Source: an uncultured Bacteroides sp. (GTDB lineage Bacteria > Bacteroidota > Bacteroidia > Bacteroidales > Bacteroidaceae). Taken from it: a stretch of DNA of 64,000 bases. Location of the stretch: assembly GCA_944322355.1 (NCBI GenBank), contig CALUOT010000001.1:92714-156713 (forward strand), given 5' to 3'. The position numbers were made by a program, and so were the translations under genes. Positions 61,769 through 64,000 of the stretch are shown piece after piece (position 1 is the first letter of the stretch; every line of letters starts with the position of its first letter). Under the pieces are notes generated by a model, which was not told the DNA's origin, did not search any database, and saw only the letters and a list, made by a program, of their open reading frames with translations.

Positions 61769-63106
61769 TTAACTGTTCTTCCTCGCCAAGGCGTCTTCTT
61801 CGCCTCGCAAAGCCGTTTGCTCTTCGTTGAAGGAGCCTAAGCGCATCCACAAGACTTGATTGTCCAGCCGGTCGTCATGAGGTACCTCCACGCGGATGTA
61901 GTTAGGAGTAAAACCGTGCATAGGGACACCCGGCTTGGCTCGCTCCAGCAATACAGGCAGGGTTTGTCCGATGTGGCGGGCATAGAAATCATGGGTTTTC
62001 CGGTCGGACAATTCCAATAAACGTTGGCTGCGCCGATGTTTCTCTTCCGGTGACACGACGTGTTCTATCTTCAGTGCTTGCGTGCCCGGGCGTTCCGAAT
62101 AGCTGAATACGTGCAGTTGCGTGATGTCCAGTCCTTCTATAAATCGGTAAGCTTCTTCAAAGTAAGCTTCCGTTTCCCCGCGTGTCCCCACGATGACGTC
62201 TACGCCAATGAACGCATCGGGCATTACTTCTTTGATTTTCCGTACTTTTGAAGCAAACAGGGCCGTATCATATCGGCGGCGCATCAGTTTCAGCACTTCA
62301 TCGCATCCCGATTGCAGAGGAATGTGGAAATGGGGCATGAAACGTTGTGACTGAGCCACGAAGTCGATGATTTCATCAGTCAGCAAATTAGGCTCGATGG
62401 ACGAGATGCGATAACGCTCGATACCTTCTACTTCGTCCAATGCTTTCACCAGGTCGAAGAAACTTTCCCCGGTGCTTTTGCCGAAATCGCCAATGTTGAC
62501 TCCGGTCAGCACAATTTCCTTTCCTCCCTCGGATGCCGCCTGTCTGGCTTGCTCCACCAACGAAGCAATACTTCCATTCCGGCTACGTCCGCGGGCAAAG
62601 GGGATGGTACAATACGAACAATAATAATCGCACCCGTCCTGTACTTTCAGGAAGAAGCGCGTCCGGTCTCCCCGCGAACAGGAAGGAGCGAACGAACGAA
62701 TATCTTTTAAGGCCGATGTATGAACCTCACCAGATTCGTTTTTCTGCAAATGTCCCAGATAGTGCAACAAGTCTTTTTTCTGCTCGGCACCCAGTACTAC
62801 ATCTACGCCTTCAATCCGGGCTACCGTGTCAGGCTTCAACTGCGCATAACATCCCGTCACTACGACGAAAGCTCCGGGGTGCTGCTTGACCAGACGATGG
62901 ATGGCTTGCCGGCATTTCTTATCGGCCACTTCCGTCACCGAGCACGTGTTTATCACACAAATGTCCGCCTTCTCCCCCTTACGGGCTGTCCGTACTCCAG
63001 CCTCGCGCAGTGTCCTGCCGATGGTGGAAGTCTCCGAGAAGTTCAGTTTGCATCCTAATGTATAGTAAACCGCTGTCTTATCCTGAAATATACTGGTATC
63101 TATCAT
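61769..63106 (-). CDS. mtaB: tRNA (N6-L-threonylcarbamoyladenosine(37)-C2)-methylthiotransferase
   Basis: 445 residues of the MiaB-like radical-SAM group. The N-terminal TLGCKLNFSET and INTCSVTEVADKKCRQ carry iron-sulfur cysteines; the radical-SAM cluster motif is DGCDYYCSYCTIPFARG near 150; a TRAM domain ends it. It converts t6A to ms2t6A at tRNA position 37, acting on the product of the pathway that TsaE (5.1 kb) serves. The start at 63106 is chosen, with a TAACTTTG box at 63133-63126. Confidence 0.93.
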   Translation of the reverse strand: MIDTSIFQDKTAVYYTLGCKLNFSETSTIGRTLREAGVRTARKGEKADICVINTCSVTEVADKKCRQAIHRLVKQHPGAFVVVTGCYAQLKPDTVARIEGVDVVLGAEQKKDLLHYLGHLQKNESGEVHTSALKDIRSFAPSCSRGDRTRFFLKVQDGCDYYCSYCTIPFARGRSRNGSIASLVEQARQAASEGGKEIVLTGVNIGDFGKSTGESFFDLVKALDEVEGIERYRISSIEPNLLTDEIIDFVAQSQRFMPHFHIPLQSGCDEVLKLMRRRYDTALFASKVRKIKEVMPDAFIGVDVIVGTRGETEAYFEEAYRFIEGLDITQLHVFSYSERPGTQALKIEHVVSPEEKHRRSQRLLELSDRKTHDFYARHIGQTLPVLLERAKPGVPMHGFTPNYIRVEVPHDDRLDNQVLWMRLGSFNEEQTALRGEEDALARKNS

Positions 63107-63256
63107 AAATGTAGCTTTTCGCCGCAAAGTTACGTATTATTTTATTCGAAAGCATAAAAAAGTTCCTCTTTCGAGAACAACTTATCTAAAAAGTATCTAA
63201 CTTTGCAGCGTTTTAATAAAGCAATTGATTGTATTACGTTTAAAAAATTAAAGGAA

Positions 63257-63463
63257 ATGAAAAAATTAGTTTTGATGGCCGCAGCTATCGTAGCCGTATC
63301 TTTCGCTTCTTGTGGTAACAAAGCCGCTAACTCTGAACAAGCTGCATCTGATTCAATCGCTGTAGAAGCAACAGCTGTTGAAGCTGCCGCTGAAGCCGCT
63401 GCCGACACTGTAGCCGCAGCTGATACTGTAACTGTAGCTGACACCACTGCTGTAGCTAAATAA
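63257..63463 (+). CDS. Small alanine-rich lipoprotein
   Basis: 68 residues. The lipoprotein signal ends VSFASC, and the rest is A, E, V, T and D only, with repeated AVEA/AAEAA/ADTV units. It is a low-complexity acidic surface or periplasmic lipoprotein of unknown function. A TAACTTTG box at 63198-63205 lies 51 nt before the ATG, and a terminator follows 24 nt after the stop, so it is an independent and probably well expressed transcript. Codon use favours gct/gca/gcc alanine. Confidence 0.8.
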   Translation: MKKLVLMAAAIVAVSFASCGNKAANSEQAASDSIAVEATAVEAAAEAAADTVAAADTVTVADTTAVAK

Positions 63464-63487
63464 ATAAAGCTACCTACGAGAGAATTG

Positions 63488-63520
63488 AAAGTCTGACATG
63501 CGCAAAGCATACCAGACTTT
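63488..63520 (+). terminator. Terminator of the alanine-rich lipoprotein gene
   Basis: AAAGTCTG pairs with CAGACTTT, with inner ATGC/GCAT, and a run of seven Ts at 63518-63524. Confidence 0.9.
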
Positions 63521-63540
63521 TTTTGTACCCTTCGCCGAAT

Positions 63541-63597
63541 GACATTTAAAGGGACGCGACGGTTCATTTAATGTAATGGTTCTTTTCATTTAAAGAA
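63541..63597. repeat. 22-bp-period array H (same motif type as array F)
   Basis: catttaaag, catttaatg and catttaaag are centred at 63547, 63569 and 63591, exact 22-bp steps. The last unit (catttaaagaaaa plus downstream) resembles the middle unit of array F. It follows the lipoprotein terminator by 20 nt. Confidence 0.75.
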
Positions 63598-63669
63598 AAG
63601 CTTGCTCCCCTTCCTTCTCCTTTCTTATACTAATCTGACATCTTGGCAGCCAGGTACTGCCAAAATTTC

Positions 63670-63745
63670 TTATATATTCGTGGGCCGATGCATATAAGTG
63701 CGTGGGTCCTTTCATATATATTCGTGAGCCCTCGCACTTATATGC
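63670..63745. repeat. 22-bp-period array I (TATATA...CGTGGG type)
   Basis: Three units starting tata at 63671, 63693 and 63715 carry CGTGGG or CGTGAG at 63679, 63701 and 63723, exact 22-bp steps. gcatataagtgcg (63690-63702) and cgcacttatatgc (63732-63744) are exact reverse complements. It lies about 70 nt after array H and 20 nt before the stop of the Rpn-type gene. Confidence 0.75.
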
Positions 63746-63763
63746 CTTGAATTGAGTGAAAGC

Positions 63764-64000
63764 TTATAGTTGTTCTATCTCCTCTTCGGTCAGTCCGGTC
63801 GCTTGGGCTATCACGTGACTGGGTACTCCTAAACGTTTAAAGTTCTTAGCATTGGATATACGCTCTTCTTTCATACCTTCTTCTCGTCCTTCTTTTCGCC
63901 CCTCTTCACGTCCCTTCTCCAGCCCTTCTTCCAATCCTTCTTGGTGTCCTTTGTATTCGGCAGTTCGAATGGTGTTGATCCAGTCGCGATAGACTTTCAG
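63764..64000 (-). CDS. Rpn-family recombination-promoting nuclease/putative transposase (5' part missing)
   Basis: Only the last 78 codons are visible; the gene continues past the right edge. They read DWINTIRTAEYKGHQEG, then a run of about seven EG-type four-residue repeats (GLEEG, GLEKG, GREEG and so on) and a tail ending GVPSHVIAQATGLTEEEIEQL. This tail is typical of Rpn/PD-(D/E)XK putative transposases, which are DNA endonucleases linked to recA-independent recombination. The nuclease core is outside the window, so the call rests on the tail alone. Confidence 0.6.
   Translation of the reverse strand: MKVYRDWINTIRTAEYKGHQEGLEEGLEKGREEGRKEGREEGMKEERISNAKNFKRLGVPSHVIAQATGLTEEEIEQL

Noticed and set aside
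63764-64000. Complete insertion sequence at the right edge
   Set aside because: Only the tail of an Rpn-type gene is visible; no terminal inverted repeats or target duplication can be seen.

Overview
The window reads as chromosomal DNA of a Bacteroidales bacterium, most likely Bacteroides or a close relative such as Phocaeicola. The evidence is direct. Many genes have the Bacteroidales -7 promoter box TAnnTTTG, in several cases with a TTTG about 19-20 nt upstream. Lipoprotein signals are common. The gene content (fimbrillin-type surface proteins, GH95/GH31/GH2 enzymes, DUF4827, DUF5053, AAA/PD-(D/E)XK proteins) is typical of the order. The genus cannot be fixed from sequence alone. No tRNA or rRNA gene, CRISPR array, prophage or insertion sequence was found.

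Layout. 1-4600: the 3' part of one surface protein and a complete fimbrillin-type lipoprotein. 4884-6821 (minus): a four-gene operon with a metal ABC permease, TsaE and an Imm17-family membrane protein. 7031-7505: a small two-gene operon whose promoter carries a perfect palindrome. 7622-13595: aroA, a Bcr/CflA-type exporter, a small macro-like protein, and the nitrogen cluster (outer-membrane protein, P-II, AmtB). 13982-15723: queA and a NUDIX hydrolase. 15729-21484: an EmrAB-TolC-type efflux operon with a divergent AraC regulator. 21567-27329 (minus): glmM, a DUF4827 lipoprotein, a DHH phosphoesterase, a Fur-family regulator and a zinc/cadmium-type P-type ATPase. 27501-39256: an AAA/PD-(D/E)XK protein, then a GH31-GH2-GH95-GH95 operon whose activities match stepwise removal of a fucosylated xyloglucan side chain. 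39388-43900: phnX-phnW (2-aminoethylphosphonate breakdown), a MATE exporter and dinB. 44077-52101: YccF, a 44-codon peptide, a transglutaminase-like lipoprotein, a polyprenol-phosphate-type glycosyltransferase, a BASS transporter, and an amidase/MlaD pair. 52140-64000: a candidate structured RNA, dnaA, a nitroreductase, B12-dependent ribonucleotide reductase, a GH77 4-alpha-glucanotransferase, folB, a glycosyltransferase, mtaB, a small Ala-rich lipoprotein and the 3' end of an Rpn-family nuclease gene.

The most unusual feature is outside the genes. At least nine intergenic stretches hold arrays of short, mostly palindromic motifs repeated at an almost constant 21-23 bp (22 bp in seven of the nine), about two turns of the DNA helix. 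The motif differs from locus to locus, but three pairs of loci share one (GTTA-n-TAAC at 4.7 and 29.1 kb; GGTCC-N5-GGACC at 19.0 and 48.8 kb; CATT-n-AA at 43.9 and 63.6 kb). What is conserved is the period and architecture rather than the sequence. I do not recognise this as a described repeat class. It is the best candidate here for an undescribed system.
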